64,000 bases of DNA from Pelagicoccus sp. SDUM812005 (lineage in GTDB: Bacteria; Verrucomicrobiota; Verrucomicrobiia; Opitutales; Opitutaceae), in the NCBI RefSeq assembly GCF_031127875.1, contig NZ_JARXIA010000011.1:62001-126000 (forward strand), written 5' to 3'. The notes beneath the pieces are model-generated. The model searched no databases. It had not been told where the DNA came from and was given only the letters and a program-made list of their open reading frames with translations. Within the stretch, counting starts at the first letter, position 1, and the number at the start of each line of letters is the position of its first letter. A program made the translations under genes and the position numbers. Shown one piece after another: positions 1 through 9,073 of this stretch.

Positions 1-812
1 CGCATGGCGACTTGCTGAGGGCAACTTTCGGGTTCCGAAGCGAGGTTAGGGTCGAGCTCGCCAGCGGAAGGGATGGGGGAATCGAGCTGCAAGGTTCCTT
101 CTCGAATCGCTTTTTCGAGGATAGGATTCGCCCCCGGCTGTCCACGGAAGCTTTGCGATATTAGGTTGAGGGGGGCTTTGACCGGGAGGCGTTGCTCCAT
201 GGCGAAGTTGCGGACGCGCCTCTTGATCCACTGGCAAGCGTAGGCCGCGAAATTCTCGCTCGGTTCGATGCGGTCGATGGCTTCCAGTAGCGCGAGGCGG
301 GCCTCCTGGCAGGCGTCCTCCGCGAGCGAAGGAGCGCTGCAGTGGGCGCGGGCTCCTTCGCTCGCGAGGTTCTGGAACTGGCAAAACAGTTGGCTTTGCG
401 ATTCCTTGTATTGCTCGTAACGGGCGCAGATCCGGATCAGCACTGCCTGTTGCAGGGCTTGCCATTCCGGATTGCTGGGTCTGCCGAAGTCGCTGCGGCC
501 TTGGTAACGCGTGGCTCCCCAGAGTCGGGCGAGCCGCTTCGCTTCCGCGTGGCTGGGGGTGGGGAGCTCTCGCTGTAAGGCGTGGCGCAGGAGCGCCTGC
601 TTCTGTTCGAGGGGCAAGGACCGCAAGGCGCTGCGCTGGCTGATGCCCTGGCGTTGTCCTTTGAAGCCCAGCTCTTGGGAGATGCAGGCCAAGCTCTCTT
701 CCCAGAGCGGGTGGGCGAGCATCCAGTCGAGACCGGCTCGAAAGCGGGCGACCTGATGGGCCGCGGAGCTCGGCGACTGGGCTGGGGCTAGACTCTCGGT
801 TCGCTTGGGCAT
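1..812 (-). CDS. Sigma-70-family sigma factor-like protein, partial (3' end beyond the window)
   Basis: The frame is open from an ATG at 812 to the window edge, at least 270 residues; an in-frame stop lies upstream at 921-923. The first 110 or so residues are not recognised. After them comes a segment resembling sigma-70 region 2: a helix with ALQQAVLIRICARYEQYKES, then LALLEAIDRIEPSENFAAYA and YACQWIKRRVRNF near residue 190, which matches the YATxWIRxxI signature of regions 2.3-2.4. LPVKAPLNLISQ follows where region 3 should begin. The -10-melting aromatic residues are only partly conserved, so it is a divergent member. The DNA-binding region 4 would lie outside the window, so activity cannot be judged. 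It would act in the cytoplasm on core RNA polymerase. The tRNA-Leu gene is divergent on the other strand. Confidence 0.6.
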   Translation of the reverse strand, partial: MPKRTESLAPAQSPSSAAHQVARFRAGLDWMLAHPLWEESLACISQELGFKGQRQGISQRSALRSLPLEQKQALLRHALQRELPTPSHAEAKRLARLWGATRYQGRSDFGRPSNPEWQALQQAVLIRICARYEQYKESQSQLFCQFQNLASEGARAHCSAPSLAEDACQEARLALLEAIDRIEPSENFAAYACQWIKRRVRNFAMEQRLPVKAPLNLISQSFRGQPGANPILEKAIREGTLQLDSPIPSAGELDPNLASEPESCPQQVAM

Positions 813-958
813 TTCGGGTTCGATGGCGACAGGCGCAAGTTTCGCGCTCGAGGCAGCTTTTAGCAAGAAAGCAGTTTTCGAGCAGCTCGGGCGGAAATTG
901 CCCAAGCGCAGGCTTGTTTTCTAGGAGCAAGTCTGCTGCATTCCCGACTTCCAACCAT

Positions 959-1045
959 GCCCTGGTGGCGGAATCGGTAGACGCAGCGGACTTAAAATCC
1001 GCTGTCCGCAAGGACGTGTGGGTTCGAGTCCCACCCTGGGCACCA
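959..1045 (+). tRNA. tRNA-Leu (anticodon UAA)
   Basis: An 87-nt class II tRNA. The anticodon stem GCGGA/UCCGC closes the loop CUUAAAA, giving anticodon UAA for leucine. A variable arm follows, then a canonical T-arm with GGTTCGAGTCCC. The acceptor stem pairs GCCCUGG with CCUGGGC, with one U-U mismatch at the fifth pair. The CCA end is encoded (1043-1045). Confidence 0.95.
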
Positions 1046-1178
1046 ATTGGGGGAAAGAGCGAAAGGTGAATTGCGCGAAGACCTTTCCGGACGAGGACCC
1101 CTGCGAGCTGTCGGCTATGCGGACGGCGGTGGGAGCGAGGGGGCTGCTGGAGGCGTTGGAGCGGTGGTTTGGAGAGCT

Positions 1179-1207
1179 TTGCTGGTATAAAATGTATTAA
1201 ATATACT
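1179..1207 (+). promoter_or_regulatory. Putative sigma-70 promoter for the ABC ATPase pair
   Basis: A -35-like TTGCTG (1179-1184) and a good -10 TATACT (1202-1207) are separated by 17 bp in a markedly AT-rich patch. They lie about 70 bp before the start at 1275. The rest of the 1046-1274 gap holds nothing else I can recognise. Confidence 0.45.
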
Positions 1208-1274
1208 TTTGTATGTATTTTGGGAGCTTTTCCGCTTGTTGTCTGATCCGGGCTTTGCAGGATGGTGCCTGATC

Positions 1275-2123
1275 ATGCTGCTTGAGGTACGAGACCTGAA
1301 CATTCGTTTCAACAGCCGCCACTCGAAAGTCGATGCGGTTCGAGGGATCTCGTTTTCTTTGGAGCGGGGCAAGACCTTAGCGATCGTGGGCGAGAGCGGC
1401 AGTGGCAAGAGTGTCACTTCGATGTCTTTGTCGCGGCTTTTGCCGCCGGCTCCCAAGTGCGTGGTGGAGGGGCAGGCGCTGTTGGACGGGGTTAACTTGC
1501 TGGAGTTGCCGGAGCGCCAGCTGCGCAAGGTCCGCGGGAAGCGGATCGCCTACGTCTTCCAGGAGCCGTCGACTTCGTTGAATCCATATTTCACGGTAGG
1601 AGCCCAGATCGCGGAGGCCCTCAAGTTTCACCGGGCGGATGTGGATGATTTTAGATCGGAAAGCGTTCGTCTTTTGGAGAAGGTTGGCATCCGGGATGCT
1701 GGTTCTCGCTTCAATGACTATCCCCATCAAATGAGCGGCGGCATGAAGCAGCGCGTTGTGATTGCCATGGCTCTGGCTTGCCAACCGGACATCTTGGTGG
1801 CGGACGAGCCGACGACGGCGTTGGACGTGACGATCGAGGCGCAGATAATGGATTTACTGCGGGAGCTGCGTGACAAGGAGGGCATGGCGATCATTTTGAT
1901 CACCCACAACTTTGGGATTGTGGACGGCTTTGCGGACGAGGTCGCTGTTATGTACCGCGGAAAGATCGTGGAGCAAGGAGAGACTGCGGAAGTGCTCGCG
2001 TCGCCGAAACATGAATACACGAAGGCTTTGATCCGTTGCATTCCGCGTCTGGGGGTTAAGCAGGATCGTTTGCCGGTGGTCGATTATGCGGCGGTTGCTG
2101 AGGAGGAGGCATCGCATGCCTGA
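1275..2123 (+). CDS. Oligopeptide/dipeptide ABC transporter ATP-binding protein (DppD/OppD type)
   Basis: A 282-residue cytoplasmic ATPase that energises peptide import. Walker A is GESGSGKS at residues 39-46, followed by a Q-loop in [11 protein letters not shown], the signature SGGMKQR, Walker B ILVADEP and the switch His in ITHNFG. The C-terminal [14 protein letters not shown] is the oligopeptide-type tail. I chose ATG 1275 because [12 protein letters not shown] is the family's usual N-terminus; the frame is open upstream to 1209 but that part is not conserved. It overlaps the next ATPase gene by 8 bp, so the two are surely co-transcribed. The matching binding protein and permeases are probably those at 7431-10845. 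Confidence 0.9.
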   Translation: MLLEVRDLNIRFNSRHSKVDAVRGISFSLERGKTLAIVGESGSGKSVTSMSLSRLLPPAPKCVVEGQALLDGVNLLELPERQLRKVRGKRIAYVFQEPSTSLNPYFTVGAQIAEALKFHRADVDDFRSESVRLLEKVGIRDAGSRFNDYPHQMSGGMKQRVVIAMALACQPDILVADEPTTALDVTIEAQIMDLLRELRDKEGMAIILITHNFGIVDGFADEVAVMYRGKIVEQGETAEVLASPKHEYTKALIRCIPRLGVKQDRLPVVDYAAVAEEEASHA

Positions 2124-2937
2124 TGTTTCCATTGTTCCTCCGTTGTTGAAGGTAACGGATTTGAGCGTTAGCTATCAAACCTCGAAGGCTGGCTTATTTG
2201 GCAAGGGGGGCTCGTTTCGGGCGGTCCAGGGCGCTAGCTTCAGTGTCCAGCGAGGCCAGACGGTGGGACTGGTCGGGGAGAGCGGTAGCGGCAAGAGCAC
2301 GATCGGTAAGGCTATACTGAAGCTGATTCCAACGGAGTCGGGGAAAATTGAATACGACGGTGTGGACATAACGGATCTTTCGGAGCGAGCGTTCTTGCCG
2401 TTTCGCAAGCGGATCCAGACCATATTCCAAGACCCGTACGCGTCCTTGAATCCGAGGTTGGCGGTGGGAGCGATTGTCGCGGAGCCGCTGATCGTGCACG
2501 AGCCTGAGCTGAATCGTTCGCAGCGTGAGGAGCGTGTGGCGGAGTTGCTTGAGAAGGTCGGGCTGCCGGCGGATGCGATGCGGCGTTACCCGCATCAATT
2601 CAGCGGAGGGCAGCGCCAGCGAATTTGCATCGCTCGCGCTCTGAGCAGTCGCCCGGAGTTCATCATTTGCGACGAGTGCGTGAGCGCTCTGGACGTGAGC
2701 GTGCAGGCGCAAATCGTGAACCTTTTGCAGGACCTGCAGGATGAGTTTTCGATCACGTACCTTTTTATCGCTCACGACCTTGCGGTGGTTGAGCATATGA
2801 GCCATCATGTGCTGGTGATGCAGAACGGTAGCATCGTCGAACAGGGAGATGCTGAATCGATCTACTCAAATCCACAATCTGAATACACAAGTAAACTCTT
2901 GGCCGCAGTACCTAAGATGCCAAGCGTTGCCCGATAA
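2116..2937 (+). CDS. Oligopeptide/dipeptide ABC transporter ATP-binding protein (DppF/OppF type)
   Basis: The second ATPase of the peptide importer, 273 residues. Walker A is GESGSGKS at residues 54-61, followed by FQDPYASLNPR, the signature FSGGQRQR, Walker B FIICDE and the switch His in IAHDLAVVEH. The usual DEPVSALD reads DECVSALD, a common neutral variant. A purine-rich GAGGAGGAGG lies just before ATG 2116, inside the end of the upstream gene, which supports this start and translational coupling. OppD and OppF proteins normally form a heterodimer under two different permeases; two permease genes lie downstream at 9074-10845. Confidence 0.9.
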   Translation: MPDVSIVPPLLKVTDLSVSYQTSKAGLFGKGGSFRAVQGASFSVQRGQTVGLVGESGSGKSTIGKAILKLIPTESGKIEYDGVDITDLSERAFLPFRKRIQTIFQDPYASLNPRLAVGAIVAEPLIVHEPELNRSQREERVAELLEKVGLPADAMRRYPHQFSGGQRQRICIARALSSRPEFIICDECVSALDVSVQAQIVNLLQDLQDEFSITYLFIAHDLAVVEHMSHHVLVMQNGSIVEQGDAESIYSNPQSEYTSKLLAAVPKMPSVAR

Positions 2938-2958
2938 GTTTGTTGTCAAAACGAAACT

Positions 2959-2982
2959 GCCAGCCGTCTAAAATGTGCTGGC
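2959..2982. repeat. Short inverted repeat before the PEPCK-like gene
   Basis: GCCAGC (2959-2964) and GCTGGC (2977-2982) are perfect arms around a 12-nt AT-rich centre, about 20 bp before the start at 3004. No T-run follows, so it is not a terminator. It could be an operator or a leader hairpin. Confidence 0.4.
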
Positions 2983-3003
2983 TAACCCGAAAGAGAAACC
3001 AAA

Positions 3004-6000
3004 ATGGATACGCAAAGTACCGACCTAGTAACACAAATCGGATTCGATCCGAACACCTGCGAGAATGTCTTCGACGCCAAGAATCAAGTGGAATACTTGA
3101 ACTTGAAGTTGCGCTCTCGCGGGTTGCCCATCTTCGGCAATGCCGAGGATTTTCCCCTCTTGAAGCTCGGAGACTCTCTCTTGAAGAGCGTCGAGGAGAA
3201 GAATCGCTTGCTCAAGGACTACCTCTGTCCGGCGGACCAGCGCGTGCAGGATTATTTGGAATCTCTTTTCGAGCCTTTGGGACTGGAGCATCGTGTATGG
3301 CTGCCTTCCAATAATCTCGTTTTGGAACGCCATGGCATGGCGCGTGCCTTGTCGATCCCGCCGGATTCGGACAAGTTCGAGTCCGACATTATTAGCAGCT
3401 TCCGTGTAAAGCAGGGCGTTTGCCATAATCCTCGTAGTGACCGTCGCACTACAAAGGGAGTTTTCCACGTGACTGAAGGCGGCTTGCCGGTACCTTTCGA
3501 TAAGAAGCAGGTGCCTCTGAAGACTTTCGCGAAGCTTCTCGAAGTGGCACTGCAGCCGCCGGAGGGCTTGTTGGAGTTGCCGTTTACGGCGAACCAGGAG
3601 GAGAAGGCTCGCACTTTCGTCTCCATCATGCTGCGTCCGATCGTTCAGCCGGAAGTTCCCGGCGTGACGGAGGAGAAGCGCATGGAAGTTCGTTTCTTTG
3701 CCCCGGGCAATATGACGAGCAACCTCGATTTCGTAGAGTCGATCTTTGGCAACGCTGGGGATCCGTTCCTGTCCGAAAACGACGCTGGCCTGGACGTGAA
3801 GCATTGGTCGGGACACACTGGTTGTGTGATTTTGGCTCCGCATTTGATCCGCTGCAAGAAGAAGGATCTCGGGTTGCCTCACGTCTCGGAAGCGACGGAG
3901 CGCCAGAAGCGCGACGGGATGTGCTACGAGTCGGAAGACGAACTCTACAACGATGGCGGCGCCTTCAAGATCACTTCGCGCGACAGTCGCGGAGTGGTGG
4001 TGACTTTGATCGCCGACAACTACTTCGGCTATTGCAAGAAGGAGGTTAAGACGCAGATCTCCTATGCGTCGAATCTGCTAGGCAACGTGGAGGAAGAGCA
4101 TGCGGGTGGCGCCTTGGCGTTCGCCAGTTACGATCTCGGCGAGGAGTTTCAGCTCCAGAAGTCGAAGAACTACGAGGAGCATACTTTCGATGAAGTGGTT
4201 GCTCGCTTGGGCGACCGTATCGATGTGAAGCCCGAGGGCTACGCCGTCGATAAAAAGTATCCAAGTATTTACTACATTCCGCAACGAGCGGTGTTTCGTC
4301 TGCAAGACCAGCGGATCAGCTGGGAAGTGAACGGGGAAACGCGTCAATTGCAGCTGCAGCCGGACTGTACTTACATCTTGCCCGGAGGTTATAAGGTGCA
4401 GATGAAGCAGCCGATGGCAGGGCGTCGTTGGCGCTTGCTCGGCACTAGCGCGGTGGGAACCTACTGCCATAAGCCTTGTACGGTATCGGGCGGCGGAAAG
4501 TCGGAAATTTCGAAGCTCCTTACGGATGCTATCGTAGCGGGACCGGTCTTCACCGCGGATCTGAAAAAGGATTTCGACCAAGTCGAAGCAATCGTAAGCA
4601 AGGACTACAGCACGCGTTTCAAGAGCCCTGACAAAACGGATGATCGTCCGCTGCTGAGCATGAAGCGTTCGCTAGGGTCTGTGATTCAGCTCCTGTCGCC
4701 ATCGTCTGTATTCACAGATGAATACAATGAATGGTTGAAGGGGATTCCGGGCTACGTCATCGACATCGTGCTGGTGGTAAAGCGTTTCTATAAGGAAGAC
4801 TGGGGGGCTGGTTGGCGTGACCGTTTCAGTGTCGATATCGTTAACGGCGCTCCTGGAAACGAGCTTAAGTACCGCGACCAGAAGCTGATTTCGCAGTACC
4901 TTCGTGTCGGTTTCGAGGAGGACGGTTCTTGGCGCGTGTTCAGTTTGCGCAAGGACTTCTACCCAGCTTCGAAAATTCAAACGGAAGACGATATCTCTTC
5001 TTCGGTGGTGGTTCCAGCCAAGCATTTGAAGGGGCTCGACAAGGGAGCGGTCGGTTATTCCTCGCTCAAGTTCATCGTGAACTGCGAGTATCGCCTCTTC
5101 CAGCGTCCGGACGAAGCGATCCATCGCGGTTACGACAAAACGACGGAACGGGATTTTGCTCGCGAAAACATGTTCTTTTCGAACTATGAGCCGCTTGATC
5201 GCGCGACAACGCGCGAGCTTGCGAAGGACGCGATTCGCTTCGGTCAATTCACCGAGCCAATGCAGAAGGTCTTGTCCGACTTCAACAAGGGCACAGAGCC
5301 GGACTATGCGATCGACTCCTCCCATCCGCGTTTGGTGGACGGCGTGTTCACGAAGAATCCCCGCTACTTGCAGAATCGTCTCGATCTGGAGGACGAGCAG
5401 AGCGTTTACGTAGCGGAGGTGGGGGCGCGCTTGTACCGTCGTCTTGAAAAAGAGGATACGGTGCACTTCCCGGTAAACTGCGTGTTGCCCGGGCGTCGCA
5501 ACAACCCTCCCGCGGATGGCATCCGCGCTTTGGCTCCATTCGGTCCGGTTCACTTCCAGGAGCTTCCGGAAGCGTTCATGGATTTCGTGGCGAGTCTCAC
5601 GGGCAAGTCCCCATCGACTACGGGCGCAGGCTCGGAAGGGGCGCTGACGAAGGGGCCGTTCAATGCGCTGCTGCCGATCGTCGATCTGAACAATGCTTTG
5701 GTGTCCTTCATCGTAACGGGGTACGAGTGCTTCATCTCGTCGGCGGGTTGCGTGGGACCGAACTTCCGCGTCGACCACGACATCAGCTTGCTCGTGCCTG
5801 AGCTCTGGAGTCGCATGCGTCCGGAAGAGCGCAAGTCCAGGTACTTGATCAAGAAGGGATTTTTGGAAGCGTGCGAGGATTTCGAATACGAAGGAGAGAA
5901 GGTCGAGGCCAGTCGTTTGGGATATCGCATTACTAGCGATTTCGTCCAATCGATTGGCGGTCGCGTGTTCTCCAACCCGCGCTCTGTCTTTCCGGAATTC

Positions 6001-6468
6001 GTGCTCAAGCCAGAGTTGCAGTCGATGGACGCCTATGTGGACGGCATCAAGAACATCGTGGAAACGCAGCGCAGCGTAGCTCTCAACTACTTCGCGGATG
6101 GATCTATCGATGATGCTTGTCCTCCGCTCAAGGCGCTCTTGCACGTGATGGCGTATGGCGAGTTCGAGGGCATGAGCTACCAGGACGAGGCCTTCCGCAA
6201 GTTGTTCACGTACGAAGCGATGATCGAGAGCGACTGGTACAAGGCGCGCCTCGATACGAAGCAGAAGGTGGACATCGCGCTTTGGGAACGTCACGCGGCC
6301 TACCTGAAGGACTACCTCGCCTCGGATCGCAACACCGGCATGGCCGAGCGGATCAAGGCGGAAAAGATCCAGTCAGCGATCGCCCGACGTTTGGAAACCT
6401 TCCGTTCTCCGGAGTACCGGAAAAACCTGGAAGGTTGCATTGGCGCGGATCCAAGCTTGCACGGTTAG
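3004..6468 (+). CDS. Probable PPi-dependent phosphoenolpyruvate carboxykinase (large, about 1150 residues)
   Basis: A 1154-residue soluble protein with no signal peptide or membrane segment. Its length, a glycine-rich phosphate loop SGGGKSE (residues 495-501), the acidic stretch TADLKKDFDQ shortly after, a YFGYCKKEVKTQIS block and the C-terminal YFADGSIDDACPPLKALLHV block fit my memory of the pyrophosphate-type PEP carboxykinases identified in Entamoeba and Propionibacterium (about 130 kDa). Those enzymes interconvert PEP, CO2 and phosphate with oxaloacetate and PPi. The assignment rests on recalled motifs, not on an alignment. The gene stands alone, with a strong terminator after it. The nearby aldolase (37325) would fit a role in central carbon flow. 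The alternative is a conserved hypothetical of unknown function. Confidence 0.6.
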   Translation: MDTQSTDLVTQIGFDPNTCENVFDAKNQVEYLNLKLRSRGLPIFGNAEDFPLLKLGDSLLKSVEEKNRLLKDYLCPADQRVQDYLESLFEPLGLEHRVWLPSNNLVLERHGMARALSIPPDSDKFESDIISSFRVKQGVCHNPRSDRRTTKGVFHVTEGGLPVPFDKKQVPLKTFAKLLEVALQPPEGLLELPFTANQEEKARTFVSIMLRPIVQPEVPGVTEEKRMEVRFFAPGNMTSNLDFVESIFGNAGDPFLSENDAGLDVKHWSGHTGCVILAPHLIRCKKKDLGLPHVSEATERQKRDGMCYESEDELYNDGGAFKITSRDSRGVVVTLIADNYFGYCKKEVKTQISYASNLLGNVEEEHAGGALAFASYDLGEEFQLQKSKNYEEHTFDEVVARLGDRIDVKPEGYAVDKKYPSIYYIPQRAVFRLQDQRISWEVNGETRQLQLQPDCTYILPGGYKVQMKQPMAGRRWRLLGTSAVGTYCHKPCTVSGGGKSEISKLLTDAIVAGPVFTADLKKDFDQVEAIVSKDYSTRFKSPDKTDDRPLLSMKRSLGSVIQLLSPSSVFTDEYNEWLKGIPGYVIDIVLVVKRFYKEDWGAGWRDRFSVDIVNGAPGNELKYRDQKLISQYLRVGFEEDGSWRVFSLRKDFYPASKIQTEDDISSSVVVPAKHLKGLDKGAVGYSSLKFIVNCEYRLFQRPDEAIHRGYDKTTERDFARENMFFSNYEPLDRATTRELAKDAIRFGQFTEPMQKVLSDFNKGTEPDYAIDSSHPRLVDGVFTKNPRYLQNRLDLEDEQSVYVAEVGARLYRRLEKEDTVHFPVNCVLPGRRNNPPADGIRALAPFGPVHFQELPEAFMDFVASLTGKSPSTTGAGSEGALTKGPFNALLPIVDLNNALVSFIVTGYECFISSAGCVGPNFRVDHDISLLVPELWSRMRPEERKSRYLIKKGFLEACEDFEYEGEKVEASRLGYRITSDFVQSIGGRVFSNPRSVFPEFVLKPELQSMDAYVDGIKNIVETQRSVALNYFADGSIDDACPPLKALLHVMAYGEFEGMSYQDEAFRKLFTYEAMIESDWYKARLDTKQKVDIALWERHAAYLKDYLASDRNTGMAERIKAEKIQSAIARRLETFRSPEYRKNLEGCIGADPSLHG

Positions 6469-6503
6469 GGCACCGGCTGCTGAGAATTAGCTTATTTGGA
6501 ACG

Positions 6504-6533
6504 AACGCCAGCTTTTCGAAGCTGGCGTTTTTT
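6504..6533 (+). terminator. Rho-independent terminator after the PEPCK-like gene
   Basis: A perfect 11-bp stem, AACGCCAGCTT with AAGCTGGCGTT, closes a TTCG tetraloop and runs into a T-tract. It lies 36 bp after the stop codon. Confidence 0.9.
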
Positions 6534-6556
6534 CGGGGGCTGCGGCGGCTTGTATC

Positions 6557-7339
6557 CTAAATATGGATCGTGGCTTCGCTGTAGAGTTGGGCTTGGCCGC
6601 TAATCAAGACGCGGTCGCCGGCCAATTGGCAGCGGAGCTCGCCGCCTCGGGGACTGATTTGGCGGGCCCGCAGGGTGGTCTTTCCTAGTCGCTTGGCCCA
6701 GTAGGGCGTCAGGATGCAGTGGGCGGAGCCGGTGACCGGGTCTTCGTTTATCCCGTCTGCGGGCGCGAAGAAGCGGGAGATGAAGTCGTGTTGTTCTCCC
6801 GGGGCGGATACGATGACGTTTGAGCCTTTGGTTTTCGAGAGCAGGGCGAAATCGGGCTCGAGGGCGGCCACGATCTCTTGGGATGGGAAGAGGGCGAGGG
6901 AGAAGGCCGATTGGTGGAACTCGATGGGATGGGCGCCGAAGGCGTTTAGGAACCAGTTGGGAGTGGGAGCCGCTTGGGGAGGTTGCGAGGGGAAGTCGAG
7001 GGTATAGGAATTTCCGTCGCAGTCGACCGCAAGCGGGCCGCTTTTCGATTCGAAGGTGATGCGAAGAGAGTTCTCGCCGAAGCGTTCGCGTAGGGCGAAG
7101 GCGCTGGCGAGGGTTGCGTGTCCGCAGAGGGGGACTTCGACGGCGGGGGTGAACCAGCGAATCTTGTAGGCGCCGGGCCCGGTTTTTAGAAGGAAGGCAG
7201 TTTCGGCGATATTGTTTTGAGCGGCGATGGCTTGGAGGGTGGCGTCCTCGAGCCAGTCGTCGAGCAGGGTGACGGCAGCGGGGTTGCCGGAGAAGGGTTG
7301 GGAGGCGAAGGCGTTTACGGTGATGAGCGGCAGTTTCAT
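6557..7339 (-). CDS. PhzF-family isomerase-like protein
   Basis: 260 residues, the typical length for the family. It starts MKLPLITVNAFA and has the PhzF hallmarks: SGNPAAV near residue 17, QNNIAETAFL with the catalytic Glu at 46, PLCGHATLA and, near the C-terminus, EDPVTGSAHC. Family members have the diaminopimelate-epimerase fold and catalyse proton shifts; PhzF itself isomerises a phenazine precursor. No other phenazine genes are near, so the substrate is unknown and the phenazine label should not be carried over. It is convergent with the PEPCK-like gene and divergent from the binding-protein gene. Confidence 0.88.
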   Translation of the reverse strand: MKLPLITVNAFASQPFSGNPAAVTLLDDWLEDATLQAIAAQNNIAETAFLLKTGPGAYKIRWFTPAVEVPLCGHATLASAFALRERFGENSLRITFESKSGPLAVDCDGNSYTLDFPSQPPQAAPTPNWFLNAFGAHPIEFHQSAFSLALFPSQEIVAALEPDFALLSKTKGSNVIVSAPGEQHDFISRFFAPADGINEDPVTGSAHCILTPYWAKRLGKTTLRARQISPRGGELRCQLAGDRVLISGQAQLYSEATIHI

Positions 7340-7430
7340 GTTGGAGCGGATTGCGTCTTACAGCGAAGGAGGCGCCTGACCGGAGGTCAAGAAGGTTGCG
7401 TTGGGGGCTTAAACTGCTTGGATGGAGGCA

Positions 7431-9017
7431 ATGGTTAAGAGACTTGTTGTCCTGTTGTTGCTCGTATCTGGAATCGTTTTGGTGGGATGCGGCCCCAAGT
7501 CGCAATCCGGCGGAGAGGCTCCGAAGGTTTTCATTTTCGCTCGCGGAAGCGACGCTCAGAAGCTGGATCCGGCGGATATCGACGATGGCGAGTCGGTGAA
7601 CACCTTGACGCAAATTTGCGAGGGCTTGGTTCGCTTCAAAAGCGGGACCTTGGAAATCGAACCGTGGTTAGCGGAATCGTATTCAGTATCTCCTGACGGA
7701 TTGGTTTATCGTTTCAATATCCGAGAGGGAGTACGCTTTCACGATGGGACGCCGCTCGACGCGGAAGCGGCCGCTTATTCTTTCCAACGGCAGATGGACG
7801 AAGCGCATCCGGCTCACCTGCCAGAGGCGGCCTTTTCTTACTGGAGCTACCTGTACCAGGACGTGGTCGCGGTGGAGGCGGTCGAACCGATGGTGCTGGA
7901 GATTCGGCTTTCGCAGGCGAACGCAGCCATGCTCCGCTCGCTCGCTATTTTCCCGGCTTGGTTGATCAGTCCGAAATCCTTGGAGCGGTATGGAAGCGAG
8001 ATGCAGCGGAACCCGATCGGCACGGGACCTTATCGCTTGTTGGAGTGGCGCCGTAACGAGGCGATTATCTTGGAGCGAAATCCCGACTATTGGGCGGAAG
8101 AGCCGGCCTTCGAGCGATTGGTGCTCAAGGTGGTGCCGGACAATACGACTCGCTTGCTGCAGCTGAAGTCGGGAGCGATCCATGGCATGGACGGGCTTCA
8201 GCCGACCGAGGTGGCGGCATTGAAGGAGGACCCGTCCCTAACGGTGTACGAAGATGCGGGACTGAACGTGGGCTATATGGCCTTGAACCTTGATCGCGAG
8301 CGCTTGAGCCACTTGGACTTGCGGCGGGCGATCGCTCTGGGAATCGACAAGGAGGCTTTCGCTACGGTGGCCTTGGAGGGGGCGGGACGTCCGGCGAGCT
8401 ATCCTTTGCCCAAAGGGTTTCTTGGGTATCCAGATATTGAGGACGCAAAGGTTTACGATTTGGAGGCGGCGCGTCGCTTAGCGGCGCCTTTTAAGCGTTC
8501 GTTCGAGGAAAAGCCTTTGGAGATTTTGGTGATGAATGCTCCGCGTCCGTACCTGCCCGATCCGGTCACGGCAGCGACTTTCGTGAAGTCGCAGATCGAG
8601 GCTATCGGGATTCCGGCCAAGGTAGTGGCGTTGGACTTCAAGACGCAGCTCGACCGGCTGCGCAACGGGGACTTCGAAACGGCCTTGATCGGCTGGGTGG
8701 GGGACAATGGCGATACGGACAATTTCCTGAGCGTCTTTTTCGGGAGCTGGGCTGCGGAAAAGGGGACGGCGACCAACTATAGCTTTTATCGCAATCCGGA
8801 GATGGATGAGTTGCTTTTGTCGGCCCGCAGGGCCATCGAGCCGGAGGAGCGGGCTCGACTGTACGAGAAGGCTTTGGCCCTTTGGAAGCGGGACGTGCCG
8901 TTGGTGCCGCTCTGCCACGGCGACAATATCGTGGTGCTGAGTTCTCAATTCGAGGGCTTCAGGTTGCAGAAGATCGGCGACCTGCGCCTGAGCGAAGTGC
9001 GCCCGAGAGCGAAGTAG
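7431..9017 (+). CDS. Peptide-type extracellular solute-binding lipoprotein (SBP family 5)
   Basis: A 528-residue lipoprotein. MVKRLVVLLLLVSG leads to a lipobox LVGC, so it is lipidated and faces the periplasm. The mature part begins with the family 5 pattern SDAQKLDPADIDDGES and continues with GLVYRFNIREGVRFHDGTPL and NPIGTGPYRLLEW, as in DppA/OppA. ATG 7431 is preferred over ATG 7422 because GGAGG sits just ahead of it. It is followed by two permease genes, and the ATPase pair at 1275-2937 would complete the importer. The ligand is probably a small peptide but could also be another SBP_5 substrate such as nickel chelates or oligosaccharides. Confidence 0.9.
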   Translation: MVKRLVVLLLLVSGIVLVGCGPKSQSGGEAPKVFIFARGSDAQKLDPADIDDGESVNTLTQICEGLVRFKSGTLEIEPWLAESYSVSPDGLVYRFNIREGVRFHDGTPLDAEAAAYSFQRQMDEAHPAHLPEAAFSYWSYLYQDVVAVEAVEPMVLEIRLSQANAAMLRSLAIFPAWLISPKSLERYGSEMQRNPIGTGPYRLLEWRRNEAIILERNPDYWAEEPAFERLVLKVVPDNTTRLLQLKSGAIHGMDGLQPTEVAALKEDPSLTVYEDAGLNVGYMALNLDRERLSHLDLRRAIALGIDKEAFATVALEGAGRPASYPLPKGFLGYPDIEDAKVYDLEAARRLAAPFKRSFEEKPLEILVMNAPRPYLPDPVTAATFVKSQIEAIGIPAKVVALDFKTQLDRLRNGDFETALIGWVGDNGDTDNFLSVFFGSWAAEKGTATNYSFYRNPEMDELLLSARRAIEPEERARLYEKALALWKRDVPLVPLCHGDNIVVLSSQFEGFRLQKIGDLRLSEVRPRAK

Positions 9018-9073
9018 CCGGCGGAGCGTTTTCGGAATCGTGTAAGGCGGGGGAGGGGGTAGTAGTTTCAGGC

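Noticed and set aside
46-1011. A 321-residue minus-strand open frame overlapping the tRNA-Leu gene
   Set aside because: Proline- and arginine-rich out-of-frame translation; the real gene in the next frame starts at 812 and has sigma-like motifs.
1018-1200. A 60-residue plus-strand frame overlapping the end of tRNA-Leu
   Set aside because: It begins inside a tRNA and shows no conserved pattern; the region is better read as a promoter stretch.
4672-6294. A 540-residue minus-strand frame inside the PEPCK-like gene
   Set aside because: Antisense frame in a GC-rich gene, rich in Arg, His and Leu, with no motif.
6557-7339. Phenazine biosynthesis
   Set aside because: Only a PhzF-family protein is present; no other phz gene is near and the family is much wider than phenazine synthesis.
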